Source: Adineta steineri (lineage: Eukaryota; Rotifera; Eurotatoria; Adinetida; Adinetidae). From it: a stretch of 64,000 bases of DNA. The notes beneath the pieces are model-generated. The model saw only the letters and a list, made by a program, of their open reading frames with translations. It had not been told where the DNA came from and did not search any database. The translations under genes were made by a program, and so were the position numbers. Shown piece by piece: positions 9,632 to 21,500 of this stretch. Positions within the stretch are counted from its first letter, which is position 1. Every line of letters starts with the position of its first letter. The stretch is taken from positions 403,995 to 467,994 of the forward strand of contig CAJNOI010000068.1 in NCBI GenBank assembly GCA_905250115.1. Direction: 5' to 3'.

Positions 9632-12185
9632 ATTGTACTGCTTCAGTTTCTAAAATATTTTATAAATATCTGACTAACCTTTCTCACTATTCTTTTTCTT
9701 TTCTTTTCTACAACACTCTCTCTCTTGAGTTTAATAATTATTCATTCCAGAAAAAAGCACTATACGTTTTGCAACAAGTTCTTTTTCCAACAAAAATGAT
9801 ACATTCATAACTACATTATATTGTTCTTGTTTATTTAACTATGTAGGGGATTGAATCCGTTACCGTCAAGATATTAACAAAAAAAAAAAGTATGAACAGA
9901 CATATTCTCCTTAAAATTATTCTCCTTTTAAAATATTTTCCAAAATATCACGAAAGAGAGAAAGAAAAAATCGTGATATCAACAAATGACGTCTTCTATA
10001 CGCTCACTAAACACAATTATCCATTGGGAAAAAATTGCTTCAGCTCATTTGACATAGGTTTAACGTAGGCGTTGACAACAACAGGAAAAAACACATATAT
10101 TCTGTTGTTTTTCATTAATTTTGTCAATGACGTCGAATATTATGTTATTTATGACATTTTCCAAATAAAAACTATTGTACTTAAATATTTTTCTTTTGTA
10201 TATTAATGTAGCCTCACTATGTTCTCTAATGAAATATATTGAAATAGAAAATTAAAACTAGTTTGTAACTGAGAGCATATAACACTGTTTTTTATGAGGA
10301 AATACAATTTTTCAATCATTAATACGTTTCTTTGAGTTATAATCTAAAGATTCACTCAAAAAACTATGCACAGTGATACATTTTCTAAATAAAGAAATTC
10401 CAGATGAAATAGTACACATCCTATAAAAATTGTTTTTATGAAACAAGTTGAAATTTGACGTGAACATCACTCATATTATATACTTAACTACATTATTTTA
10501 ATGGCATCTATTTAAGCGCTAAGTAATTTTAAATGAAACTAAATAAAAAATTCTATTTTTGGTTAGTAATTTATTGAACGCAATTTACGTATGCAAAATT
10601 GTTTTGCAAAGTAATTTATCCTCTTTCTCGTCGAGAACGATCTTGCAAGTGCAAATTGTTTGCTTATGTGTCCGCAGGGTGAAGAAAACATCGAAGATCA
10701 ATTTTCAGAAAAAGACATTTCTTGAGGTATTTTGATGCGTGGAATTCAAATGTGGGCTTCATTTGCTCTGACTACTGAAGGAGGGTGTGGATCGAGAAAA
10801 GTGACGTGAACTGATAGAAACCGAGTTGTTGGGTAATGCACTTTATGGATATCCAAATGTTCTCCTGCTTGTGGTGCAGAGTATGACGATCATAAATTGT
10901 TGGCTTTCTTGCATATACGATTACTAATACTTCATTTGTTCGTTAAAGGCTAGTTCGATAAGCCACTGGTGCCGACAGCTCAAATATATTTTGATCTATG
11001 TTTACTACTGAATAGGATGCGAGTATGTGCTAAGAGTAATGAACAATAAAGAGAAGCAAGGTTTGCAATTGTTTTTCCATTAAATGTAAAGAGGCTGCAT
11101 TTTTACGAGAAAGAGCTGAGCGAGTTCTCAAACGAGCGTTACTTATTATGTTGATCTAAAAAACACGTTGCTGAAATATTGTTGTATGATTAACAAATAT
11201 CGCAATAAACCGCAAAAAAGAGTGGTTTTATTTTTTTTCACGGCGGAAAACATTGTTGAATCATGCTTGTTCTTTGAGAATCGCACGTAGGAAAAACGTT
11301 TTTTGTAGGATCAAATATTTGATGAATTCTACAAGTTTGAGAACATGTTTATTGATTATTATGTAGATGATAGGGATTTATTTTCAAAAAAACTGCATTC
11401 GTCATCAAACGAACAAAAAAAAACTTAGTCATGCATCATTTTCTATCTGACATTAATTGTAAGTTCCAAATAAATATGAATTATATTTATTATAACATTT
11501 AATTCTTAACCTATATACAAATATATGAATATATTTCTGTACTTTTAAACTTTTTATATTAGTTGAATCTTAGCCTCCATGAATATTTAACTATCAAAGA
11601 TTTCCTATCATTCTGTCTACGTCGGTTTGAAAGTTCTTGTAGAAATATCGTCTAAATTATAGCTTCATTTCTATAACAAAATACAAAAATATCTAAGGAT
11701 TGATATATCATCTAGATTGATGTCAAATAAAACAAACTTGAGCAAGTTTCATTCATTTCTTCAGGGTACTGTTGAATGGAGTCATGATGATTCATCGAGA
11801 TATTTTTTTTCTTCTCTCTTTTGCGTTCTTCTTTCTTATACATTGTAATTACTCTCGCTTTCATTGTGTCTTTTCTTAGCTGCACATGGTTGTATTGTGG
11901 TTAAAGGTGTGTATTTGATTACATTATAATGTATTAAGTATGAAAAAATAGGTCCAAAAACCATATATTCGATGTATTTTCATAATGTTTTTACGTTTTC
12001 GATAGAGAGCTATATATTTATTTGATTGGTATGTTTTTTTAATCGTTTGAATGATATATTATTCATATTTTACAGTGTAGTAAGGGTAAAATAGTAGACC
12101 TTGGCGAATAATATTTCTCTTAATAAACTTAAAAACTACAATTTACTTGTATTATACCTTTTACTGTTTAATTTTGGTAGGTGAC
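9632..12185. other. Intergenic, 2.5 kb, one compositionally distinct block
   Basis: This is mostly AT-rich with no recognisable gene. The block from about 10620 to 11060 is less AT-rich than its surroundings and carries short coding-like stretches on the minus strand broken by stops. It could be a very old gene relic or a conserved non-coding element; I could not assign it. Confidence 0.5.
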
Positions 12186-12791
12186 ATGGAACTTAATAAT
12201 ATACAACAACTGCTTAATGATAATATAATTTTATTTATTGGAGCTCCGCTGGCTGGTAAAAGTACGCAAGGCACTCTTCTTGCAAAAATTCTCGAACGAC
12301 CGTATGTATCAACAGGCAATCTTTTTCGTAATGAAGTTGCTAGTGGAAGTGAACTCGGTCAGAAGATAAAAGTATACATGGATTCAGGTGAATTGATTCC
12401 GAATGAACTTACTATAACTTTTCTTACGACTAAATTCAATGATCCAATCTACCGGAATGGTATGATTTTAGATGGTTTTCCTCGAAATCTGTCACATATG
12501 CCTATTCTGGAAAATATCTTAATGAATCTAGATCGAAAGATTCTTGTTGCTATATATTTGGATGTATCGAAAGCTCAACTCGACCAGCGACGAATACATC
12601 GTAGCCGAGCCGATGACGATAATGAAATTGCTGAACGTCGTTATGCTGTCTTTCAACAAGAAACACTACCTCTTGTGGATCTATTTGAATCGAGAAATGT
12701 ATTAATCAAAATTACTTCCAGTTCAGAATCTCCAGAAGACATTCATCAGCGTATTCTTTCGCAATTAGCTATGTTCATACAAAAAAAATGA
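12186..12791 (+). CDS. Adenylate kinase-like nucleoside monophosphate kinase
   Basis: Transfers phosphate from a nucleoside triphosphate to a nucleoside monophosphate (AMP, UMP or CMP); location probably cytosolic, since no targeting sequence is seen. The 201-residue product has Walker A GAPLAGKST near residue 18, the STGxLFR NMP-binding region, the LDGFPRN motif, and the RSRADDDNEIAERR segment that follows a short (bacterial short type or UMP-CMP-type) LID. Length fits short adenylate kinases and UMP-CMP kinases (about 195-215). The P-loop departs from the usual GGPGSGKGT: Leu and Ala replace small residues and Ser replaces the Gly after Lys, though GxxxxGKS is kept. The start is the ATG at 12186: the upstream in-frame ATG precedes a splice-acceptor-like TTTTGGTAG at 12180 and would add a non-homologous tail. 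Single exon. Confidence 0.8.
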   Translation: MELNNIQQLLNDNIILFIGAPLAGKSTQGTLLAKILERPYVSTGNLFRNEVASGSELGQKIKVYMDSGELIPNELTITFLTTKFNDPIYRNGMILDGFPRNLSHMPILENILMNLDRKILVAIYLDVSKAQLDQRRIHRSRADDDNEIAERRYAVFQQETLPLVDLFESRNVLIKITSSSESPEDIHQRILSQLAMFIQKK

Positions 12792-13846
12792 ACTTTCCTT
12801 GATTCCTGTTACGGTTAAAAGTCAATCCTCCAATGAATAATAATATAAACAAAAATAACATCATTAATATCGACGATTTGTGCATTTACGTACTGATAAA
12901 ATACGGAAATATCATGAACATATACAAATCTTTGAAAAACTCTATACTTTTAAATCCCTGCTTTTTTGTAAAATTTTCATTTTTTTGTATAAGAAACGCT
13001 AAAATATGATCTTTATGTTATTAGAGATTGTTTTGATTGCGATGTATGTGAAATAAGTGAAGAAAAATATCGAGCGGTCAGTGTGACATTGTCGGTTCTG
13101 TTCTTATGATTCCTTCTCATTTAATGTATTGCTCTCACCTTATCTTATTCTTATTTCATACATCATGTGAAACTTTGCTTCTATCTCGTTTTCTTCTTGT
13201 TATCTTTTTCTTTCATGTATTTTCGTTCTTTCTGTAGGGTAGATACATAAGTGTATGTTTTATATAAAAATGGTGCGATTTCATATTAAGAAGTAACATA
13301 AAATAGTGAGTATACTTCTTCTACAAATTTAAGACACAATTTTATTGCATTCTCGCTATATCTGACTTGATTCAGCCAGTAGAATATTACAAAACTTGTA
13401 TAAATTCGAGTTGTACCACAATCGATCATAGTGGTAACCGACTCTAAATTGATTGTAGACAGTCAATCAAGTGATGATGAAATTTAATTTACTTATTCCA
13501 CCAAGATATTATTAATGAGTATTCTTCTGTTGTACATGAACATTTTATTTATATCAGTACTATTAAAAAAGAAGCTAATTGTTGCATTGATGATTTCTCA
13601 CAGTTAAAATTTTTATGTAATTTTCTGATAGGTTTGAGAATTCTCTACTTTGTGATAAAGAATAAAAATTTGATCAAGTATCTCATATACCTATTTATTA
13701 GACGAACATTAAGATACAATAAACTACTAAAATAACTAAAGCTTAAAGGATAGGAGAAGAGGGTAGGGAGGTGCAAAAGGTTATAGGATATATATATATA
13801 TAATTAAAAAATAAAAGCAATGTTTATATTTTGAGTTAATTTTCTT
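12792..13846. other. Intergenic between convergent genes
   Basis: AT-rich, with a short (TA)n run near 13788-13802. No gene or repeat structure recognised. Confidence 0.5.
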
Positions 13847-15371
13847 TTAATTAAATATATCCGAAGTGCAATCTCCACCTGGATAACGCATTTCATGAGC
13901 ACGTGATGGACCATTAGGTTCATCTTTAAAATTCATAAAAAAATCTTGATCAAGTTTCATTCCACCATTTTCACTGTCACAATCAATTTTAATTAAAAAT
14001 GATCCACCCTCTTTGATATCAGGATAAAATTGATTATCCCATGATGAATAAAGTGAATTTGTAAAATATAAACGTTTACCATCAAGTGATAATTGAAACA
14101 TTTGTGGTCCACCTGTAAGTGTACGACCATCTTCAAAACAATTTTTGTGTTTTAATAAACCACCAAGCCAAATTTGTCCAGTTAATTTTGGATTTGATGG
14201 ATCACTTACATCATATTGACGAACATCACCATGAAACCAATTACCAAAATAAACTAAATATACAAAAAAAGAACATTTAATCAATTAATTCAAATTCAAA
14301 ATATCTACGAAATTTATCATTCATTGAAAGAACAATATCCGAAATACAAGCTGGTATTGGATTTCCATCTTCGCCAAGAACGGGATCAACTTGAATAATT
14401 TTTTCTGCTTGCCATTCATTAGCTTCATCTTGAAAAAATCGATATATTGTACTACCTAATGCACAACAGACATAACCAAAAGGAACTGATGGATCATGAC
14501 AAAAACGTGTTTCAAGTGGAATATAACCATCTGGTCCAAGATCAACTGTTTTGATATATTTACGTTCTGACCAATTCCAAAAATGTAATTGACGACCATA
14601 TTTATTTAAAGGTACATCATTTGGATCAAAACCTAAACAAAAATAAATATTTTCCATCAAAAATTCGGAGAAATTCTTACCTTTATCAAAAACATTTGGA
14701 GCAGCCCATTCACTACTAACCATAACATTATGTCTTGGTTGATACCAAAAATCATAAAATATTTGATCGGGTGTTGGTCCACCATCAGTATTCCATCGAC
14801 CAATAACATCAAATTCTTCACTGAGTAAAAGAAAACCACCAGGTAATTCACCTTCAGCATTTCCCAAACATGAAAGCATTATTTCGCCACTAGCTTAAAA
14901 ATAATTTTCAAAACTAAGTTTACAAGAATTTTATAAATATTTTTTTTTTCGTTTACCTAAACAATGAATTGTATGTGGTGAACTTAAATCAAATTTTTTT
15001 ACTTCTTCGCCTTCAATTGTTTTATGTAGCGTAGGTTCAGTTTCATTGATTGTATCAACAATATAGATTCTTGATGATTTAAGACAACCAAAAATAAGAT
15101 ATCGTCGTTTTTTAGTACAATCACCATGACATGATGAACAAGCATTCCAACCATAATGATGTATTTCATCATTAACATTTGGAAAATACATTCGATGAAG
15201 AACTTTTTGATAATTTGGAGATTCTGGATCAACATCAATTGTTGCTAGATAATTTGGTTGATCATCTTGACATGGTAACATTGAAACATATATGATTTTT
15301 TCATTTGGAGCATTTGCCATAGCATCAAGTGGACTAGCATAGCCTGGTCCTTTGCAAGGTGATGAAGACAT
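13847..15371 (-). CDS. SELENBP1: Selenium-binding protein 1 / methanethiol oxidase
   Basis: Oxidises methanethiol to formaldehyde, hydrogen sulfide and hydrogen peroxide; usually cytosolic. Three exons join in frame: 15371-14957, 14893-14309 and 14253-13847, giving 468 residues against about 472 in human. Introns are 63 and 55 bp. Family landmarks are all present: the GPGYxSPLDAM start, YLATIDVDPESPNY, GWNACSSCHGD with the conserved CxxC, HCLASGEIM across intron 1, DFWYQPRHNVMVSSEWAAP, the DKFLYFGNW junction across intron 2, GGPQMFQLSLDGKRLY and the C-terminal RYPGGDCTSDI. The start at 15371 is chosen because the longer frame adds 34 non-homologous basic residues. Nothing is missing, so the gene is likely functional. 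Confidence 0.95.
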
Positions 15372-16369
15372 AGTAAATTTTTTACACGAAGATCGTATAT
15401 AAAACAAATGAATAGTTTCTATCTTTTTTCTCTCCCTTTTATATCCACTCGTTTTCTTTGTACTTGTTCTCATGAGTATTCTATCTCTTTATTGTATTCG
15501 AAAAATATTTTCTAATATCCCAAAAGTGTCAACTAATACGCATCATTATTAATTATATTGATAATATATTTTTCATCAATATGATTAATTCTAGTTGAAA
15601 GATCTTTATTTTTTTTCGATTAGAAGAAATACTATTGAGAATCATTTTCATATATTAATATAATGAAAAGAAACACAATTATCTAATATTAAAAAGTTCT
15701 ATTGTTTGAATTATCGGAGTAGTTTTAAGAAAATGATATGATTCGTATTGTCATTATAATCAACAATATTATTAAGAGGCTTTTTCATGTTTCAATTATT
15801 TTGAATAAATTATTCTTTGAATATCATGCATTTATCATAAACATTAATTTTTCGATATAATAATTCAGAATAAGTTCGATTTTGAATTTTATTCATGGAT
15901 AATACTCATTTGTTTAATATTATCTAATAATTCTTACAAATATTAAACTTTTATTTTTAATTACAACGAAAATTTATATCGTGCATTCTCATGAGAATCA
16001 GTCGTGAAATAGAATGTATAGTTTATTTGTTGACTAATTTAGATATTACTTAAAGTAATCGATTACTATAGAAGTTCTATAGAGAATATTATTAGTCGCT
16101 ATTATATTAACAATAGTTATATATTTTTTATCCAAAAGAATGTATATGAATACATAATGAAATAGGTTCTTCTTAAAAATAGTAATATTATCCAAATAGT
16201 CATTGATATTTATGATGAATATCGATTGAATTAGAAATAATAAAACTCATTAAGTAGTATAAATTTTGTATAATCAGGTTAATTAAAACAAGATCATTTC
16301 TTTTTATTTGTGTCAATAATATCAAAACTTTTATATTTGAAGTATAGTAGTCTATAATCCAATTATAAG

Positions 16370-16778
16370 CAGTGTTGCCAACTTTTCCGGTTTTCCCAGA
16401 AAAATTCCGGATTTTCCAACTTTTTCTGGATTTTTTCCGGGTTCCGGATTTTCGATTATTTTTATTGAACTAAACTTTATTCATCTGTTAATACTCAACA
16501 AAAAAATTTCTATTTGACAACGGCTCAGTGGCTTATATTTATATATTTAGTTTATTCTATTTCGAATTTGGATGTGGATTTTCTTTTGATTTATTGAAAC
16601 ATGTGTTTTTTGAAATAATAAGTGGTATAATTGGGAACAAGATTTAGAGAAATTTATTTTAGCCGGTAGAAATTAACTGTTAAAAATCTTTTCCGATTTA
16701 ACAAAAAAACGTTTCCGGAATTTTCCGGACTTTCACATTAGAATTCCGGTTTTCTGACTATGACAGTTGGCATCACTG
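16370..16778. mobile_element. hAT-superfamily MITE with perfect 8-bp TSD
   Basis: A 409-bp non-autonomous element. The left terminus is CAGTGTTGCCAAC and the right terminus, read as reverse complement, is CAGTGATGCCAAC, so terminal inverted repeats match at 12 of 13 positions. It is flanked by identical 8-bp copies of ATTATAAG at 16362-16369 and 16779-16786. An 8-bp duplication with CAGTG-type ends is diagnostic of hAT. Both ends carry clusters of TTCCGG/CCGGAA subterminal motifs, presumably transposase binding sites. There is no coding capacity, so it would have depended on a transposase elsewhere. Confidence 0.92.
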
Positions 16779-17048
16779 ATTATAAGACACTAAAACAACT
16801 TGACTTTATAAAACAAACGCTCAATACTTTCTTGTTCAATAGATGGGAGATGTTATAAGAAAAGTTCTTTGAGCTGATAAAACAAAGAAAGTTATTCATT
16901 GATAAGTTTCAGATCAGAAGTATCATAAAGTAAAAAAATTATTTGGAAAATATACAGTACGGCAAACTTGATGAATTTGCGTTACTCTTTATTTTTCTCT
17001 TCTTTTAGAAAATCTTTTTTCTAAACCTAAAAATTGATGAACTTACTC

Positions 17049-17333
17049 ATGTAAGAAAAGTTGTGAAAATCATGATTTTTATGAGAAATCGATTTAAATG
17101 GCACGATTTTCATAGCATGGTAATCGATTATGTTCAAATAATCAGTTAAAATCGATTAAAACCAATTATGTTTTTACGAAAAATTAAATATCATTGGATT
17201 TTAATTGATTATTTACAACTTAATCGATTTTAATCCATTTTATACAATAGTTTAATCGATTACCAAGCTATGAAAATCGTGCCATTTAAATCGATTTCTC
17301 ATAAAAATCATGATTTTTACAACTTTTTTACAT
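17049..17333. mobile_element. Palindromic MITE-like foldback element
   Basis: Arms at 17049-17130 and 17253-17333 are near-perfect reverse complements (two substitutions and a small indel seen). Shared blocks include AATCATGATTTTTATGAGAA and AATGGCACGATTTTCATAGC. The interior also contains many ATCGATT motifs in both orientations. I could not identify a convincing target-site duplication, so the superfamily is not assigned. No coding capacity. Confidence 0.8.
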
Positions 17334-17843
17334 GGATTTAATTTAATTTTTATCAAGTATAAATATACTGATTTCTTATTAATACAAACGCATCAATCTG
17401 TTAATCAAGATTGAATTAATAAAACATCAGTAAATTTTCATGTTTACAAGCGTAAGAAAATTTAAAAACAGCATATGAACTTTTTTGTAACGTTATACGA
17501 TTTAATTATATTTACATATATATCTGAAGCAAACTATATGATAAATGAAAAATTCACTTTAGTTAACAACTAAATCTTCTTTGTATATAAATATTTAAGA
17601 AAAATAACTAATTTATTTTTATTCTATCGAAAATATGATATTTTCTTTTTAGATTAAGTTCATTTTTAGAAAAAAGAACTAAAACTTTCATTCGATAATA
17701 TCACATGAGTAATATATTTTACTTGTTTATCTCTATTTCTTATTTCGTTTCATATTTGCATAACCTTCGTTCTCTAGCATACTTTTTTTTGCATGTGATA
17801 GAGTCACTTTTGTTATATTTTCATTTATTTTGTGATCTCATCA

Positions 17844-18446
17844 ATGGCTAGTAACAGTAGTATTGAAGCTCTGAAAGGTACATGGGATTATGTATGTATA
17901 TGATATTTATTAAGTGTATAATGTAATACTAGGCACCGGATTTTTTTTCTGATATTATTAGGTTAATGGTGATGATATAGGTGATTTTTTGAAGGAAATT
18001 GGTGTTGGTATGGTAGGACGTTTAGCAGCTAAAGGTATTAAACCACGATTAGTCATTACTGAAACAGATGGTATATGGACACTTCGCACAGAGACAACTT
18101 TGAAAACAATGACGTTAAGTTTTACACCGGATATGGAATATGAAGACACAACACCTGATGGTCGAGAAGTTAAAGTAATAGTATTCAATTGATATTAATA
18201 AATTTAATTAATATTTTAATTTTTAGGGAATTGTTCGATTTGAAAATGGTAAATGGATTCAAAAAACAGTTGATAAAAATGGTAAAGAATCCATGATAAC
18301 ACGTTGGATAGATGAAAAAGATCAACAACAGATTGTAAGATATTCATGAAATTAGTTTCTAACCATACAATATTTATATATTCTAATTTCAGATTATGGA
18401 ATCTGGAAAAGTTAAAGTTCATAGATTTTACAAGCGCGTGCAATAG
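17844..18446 (+). CDS. Fatty-acid-binding protein (FABP/CRABP family)
   Basis: A cytosolic beta-barrel carrier of fatty acids or related lipids. Four exons join in frame: 17844-17891, 17962-18174, 18227-18334 and 18393-18446 (140 residues, family usual 127-140). Introns are 70, 52 and 58 bp with GTATGT, GTAATA and GTAAGA donors. The four-exon, three-intron layout is the classic animal FABP structure. Landmarks are LKGTWDYV with the conserved GxW near the start, FLKEIGVGMVGRLAAKGIKP in the helix-turn-helix lid, the TLRTETTLKTMTLSF strand pair, EYEDTTPDGREVK and a C-terminal VKVHRFYKR with the Arg-x-Tyr-like ligand pocket (here HRFY). Short frames on either strand across exons 2-4 are shadows. 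AATAAA lies about 50 nt downstream. Confidence 0.92.
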
Positions 18447-19667
18447 ATTCAAACAAGAAATAATATTAAACGTACTATATTTTCTAAAATTTCTCTAATA
18501 AAACTTTACACAAAATAGAAATAATTTTTTTAATTTGCTATGATTACATTTGTATATGCATAACTTTATTAGAAATCAATATTCAATATGTATGCCTTAA
18601 ACATGAGGGTGTGTGTTTCTTTTCTTTCCTCTCACTCGCACCATTAGGGTTTATGATAGTGCTCAGTCGATGAGATCATATATATTACACTCTATAATAA
18701 GAATGAATCAATATTCATGACTCAACTCTTAAACCTATTTGAATGAAATGACTAATTCTTCATTTCAATTGAGTACGATCTTCTCTATGCTATTAGATTT
18801 TCAAATTTTGTTTCTAATTAAAAAGTTATTATTCTAGAAATAAAGAATTTATTTTTAGTTTCTTATCGATTTTATAGAGTTCTAAAAATAAATGTTTTCT
18901 TCAATAGTGAATAAAACTGAAACCGATCTCAGTATATTAACATACGTGTTTTTATTATAACTTTTTTTTTTGCTTTTTCTTATCTTACGTCTATATGGTT
19001 GCTATCAATACGATGTAAATATACGTAAAACAACAGAAAGGAAACAAAAAAATATAAAAATGTGTGTTTACGTGCATTACTGAGGTAGATGATGTTTGTT
19101 ATTGTATTGTTACCAATAAAAAGAAACTAAACAATGGTTTTTTTTCTCTTTATTAAAAGAGCACGAAAATGAAAGTCGTCTTATAATTTATTTCCGAGTT
19201 GAATACTTTATCTGCCTGTGTGCGCTGATAAACTAAGGTAAGATAATATTTATGATGAATATGTTATTTCACTAAAAATATTCTTCTTTTTTACTAATGA
19301 GTTAACTATTATAGATTCATAATTTATCAGTAATAAAATTATTATTGAATGATGAAATTCCAAAAGAAGTCTTATCGTAACAAAGACTTGTATAGTTTCT
19401 AGATATTCTATGATTCCCATTCGAACAACCGTTATTGAGTTATAGTTGTTAATAAGTTTGATGTGATATTCGATCATAAATTCATTCAACAAAAAAACAT
19501 TATCAGCAACATAAAACTAAAAATCGACATAGATTTGCAGACCGTTGAGTAACGATTCTGTTTTTTGAGATCTTTCATACCTTATGTAGAGAGTTTGAAC
19601 GTAAAAAAATTAATCATTTGTCTTTGTCTCACATTCATATCTTACTTAATAATTAATATTAAAGATT
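18447..19667. other. Intergenic with one hairpin
   Basis: AT-rich. Only the G-rich hairpin at 18604-18643 stands out; the 80-codon minus frame at 19250-19492 has no recognisable features. Confidence 0.5.
18604..18643. repeat. G-rich/C-rich hairpin, copy 4
   Basis: The left arm GAGGGTGTGTG and the right arm CTCACTCGCACC pair imperfectly around a pyrimidine-rich loop. A shorter, more decayed member of the family, without TGTGGG. Confidence 0.5.
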
Positions 19668-21500
19668 ATGGAAACCAAGATTCAAAAAATAAATGAAATA
19701 TTTCAATCTGGACGTCATAAACAAGCAATTACTGATATACAAACATTAATTGAAGAATCATCTACAGATAATGAAGTTTTTAAAGCTTATAATTGTCTTG
19801 GGAAATATCTTAATTTAATGGGACAACATAATGAAGCTGTTGAAGCATGGACAAATGCGTTAAAACTTCTTGAAGATAATGCTGGTGGTGTTGAGAAGTT
19901 TAATGAAGGACAACTAGTCGAATGGATTAATATTTCTATTGTATTAGCACGAATTATGTATCGTCAAGGTTAGAATAATATAATTCATCTTTATAAATTT
20001 ATTTTTGATTATAGGTAGAGAAGGATCCGGTGTATCACATAAATTTAATTCCGTATGTTATACTGCATCTAAAATGAATGAAAGTGAAGAAGAAGAATGG
20101 AAAAAAGAACGATTTCAAGCAGCTGTAAAATATTACAAACAAGTAATCGATAAAATTCCTCAAGGTGCATCAGAAACAAAAATAAAAATTCGAACTGAAT
20201 TAGCACAAGCTTTATTTACATCCGGAAACTTTGATGAAGCTGTTCAAATCTATGAAGACGCTTTTAATGTAAGTATATACCTAGATATTAGATTTAATAA
20301 ACAAATCTCTGAAAATAATTTATATCTTATAGAATGATGGAGATCCTACATGGCTTTATAAAGCTGCTGATTGTTCATGGCAACAAGAAAAAAAAGAGCA
20401 AGCTTATACTAGACTTCAACAATTAATAACTACGGATCCAACTTTTGCAGATGCCTATCAATTATGTGCGACTTATTTTACAGAGAAAAATGATATAACT
20501 CAAGCTGATGAATATACACGTCGATATAAATTCTATTCATGGGTTCCAAAATTTTGTCGTCATATTGAATATAATGAAGACAATGTATTATTATTGGAAA
20601 CAATACAATCTGATAAAGCTTTAGAATGTATTGAAACAACATTAACAGAAGATACATCAAAACGATCAACAGAATTTTTAGCTTCGATTTGTTATCATCA
20701 TTATCATGGCGCAGTAGAAAATAAAGCATTTCAAGTACTTGAACAACGTGGAATTGCTAGTGAAGGTGATGAGAGAGAATTTATTGGATCATTATTAATG
20801 CATCTTATTAAAAAACATCAAAGTATATGTACAATAAAAGGTGCAGCTAGTGCATTAGCTGGAATGAAATATGATGAATTATTCGATATTTTAGCTAACT
20901 TATTACCTCAAGATGTAAGTTGATAATAATTATGAGATCTAATATGTATTATTATTTTTTTAGCTTAATATTTGTTTTCCTATGCATATTCCAAATGCTC
21001 TTGGCAAGTTAGGCGATCGTCGAGCTATTCCACTTTTGATTAAAATGATCGAAGAACCAGCTGACACGCAAAACGATAATAGTGATTCATCGGATGATTT
21101 TTTGTTATCTGGAGGATCAAGTCGATTAATCGTTGAATGTTGTTTAGCACTTTCATCTTTCAGTGGTAAATAATTTCTACTTAATTTTATTAATATACTT
21201 ATATTGTTCTTCTTGTTTTTTATTCAAGATGATGAGAAAGTAAAAGAAGTTTTATTAAATGGAATTAATAAGGAAGAAATTCGTGAAGCTTGTTTTGCTG
21301 TACTTGCTGTTTGTACAGAAGAAAAAAAATACTTCGATGAACTTGAGAAAATATTATCAGATGGTAACACACTTGATTATATGGTCATTGAATATCTTCA
21401 AAATAATGTTAATAAATCACAACAAGTTGAAAATCTTTTGAAATTAAATGAAGCACTCCTGGTCAAAAAACAACAAAAGGAAAACGTCGATACTGACTAA
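19668..21500 (+). CDS. TPR and HEAT-like repeat protein
   Basis: Five exons join in frame: 19668-19968, 20015-20268, 20333-20914, 20964-21165 and 21229-21500 (536 residues); introns are 46-64 bp. Residues about 1-230 are tetratricopeptide-like helical pairs with the A/G..Y/L....A pattern (for example HNEAVEAWTNALKLLED and NFDEAVQIYEDAF). The C-terminal third has HEAT/PBS-lyase-like helices (NALGKLGDRRAIPLLIKMIE, later EEIREACFAVLAV) separated by an acidic Ser/Asp-rich loop. No catalytic motif, signal peptide or membrane segment is visible, so a cytosolic scaffold is the most that can be said. An acceptor-like AAAG lies 3 nt before the ATG. AATAAA follows about 35 nt after the stop. Confidence 0.85.

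Larger units (their letters stand above)
15372..17843. other. Intergenic, holding two MITEs
   Basis: An AT-rich spacer between divergent genes (SELENBP1 minus, FABP plus). It contains the hAT-type MITE at 16370-16778 and the palindromic element at 17049-17333, each listed separately. No other structure seen. Confidence 0.6.

Noticed and set aside
18216-18452. 78-codon minus ORF
   Set aside because: Antisense shadow of FABP exons 3 and 4.
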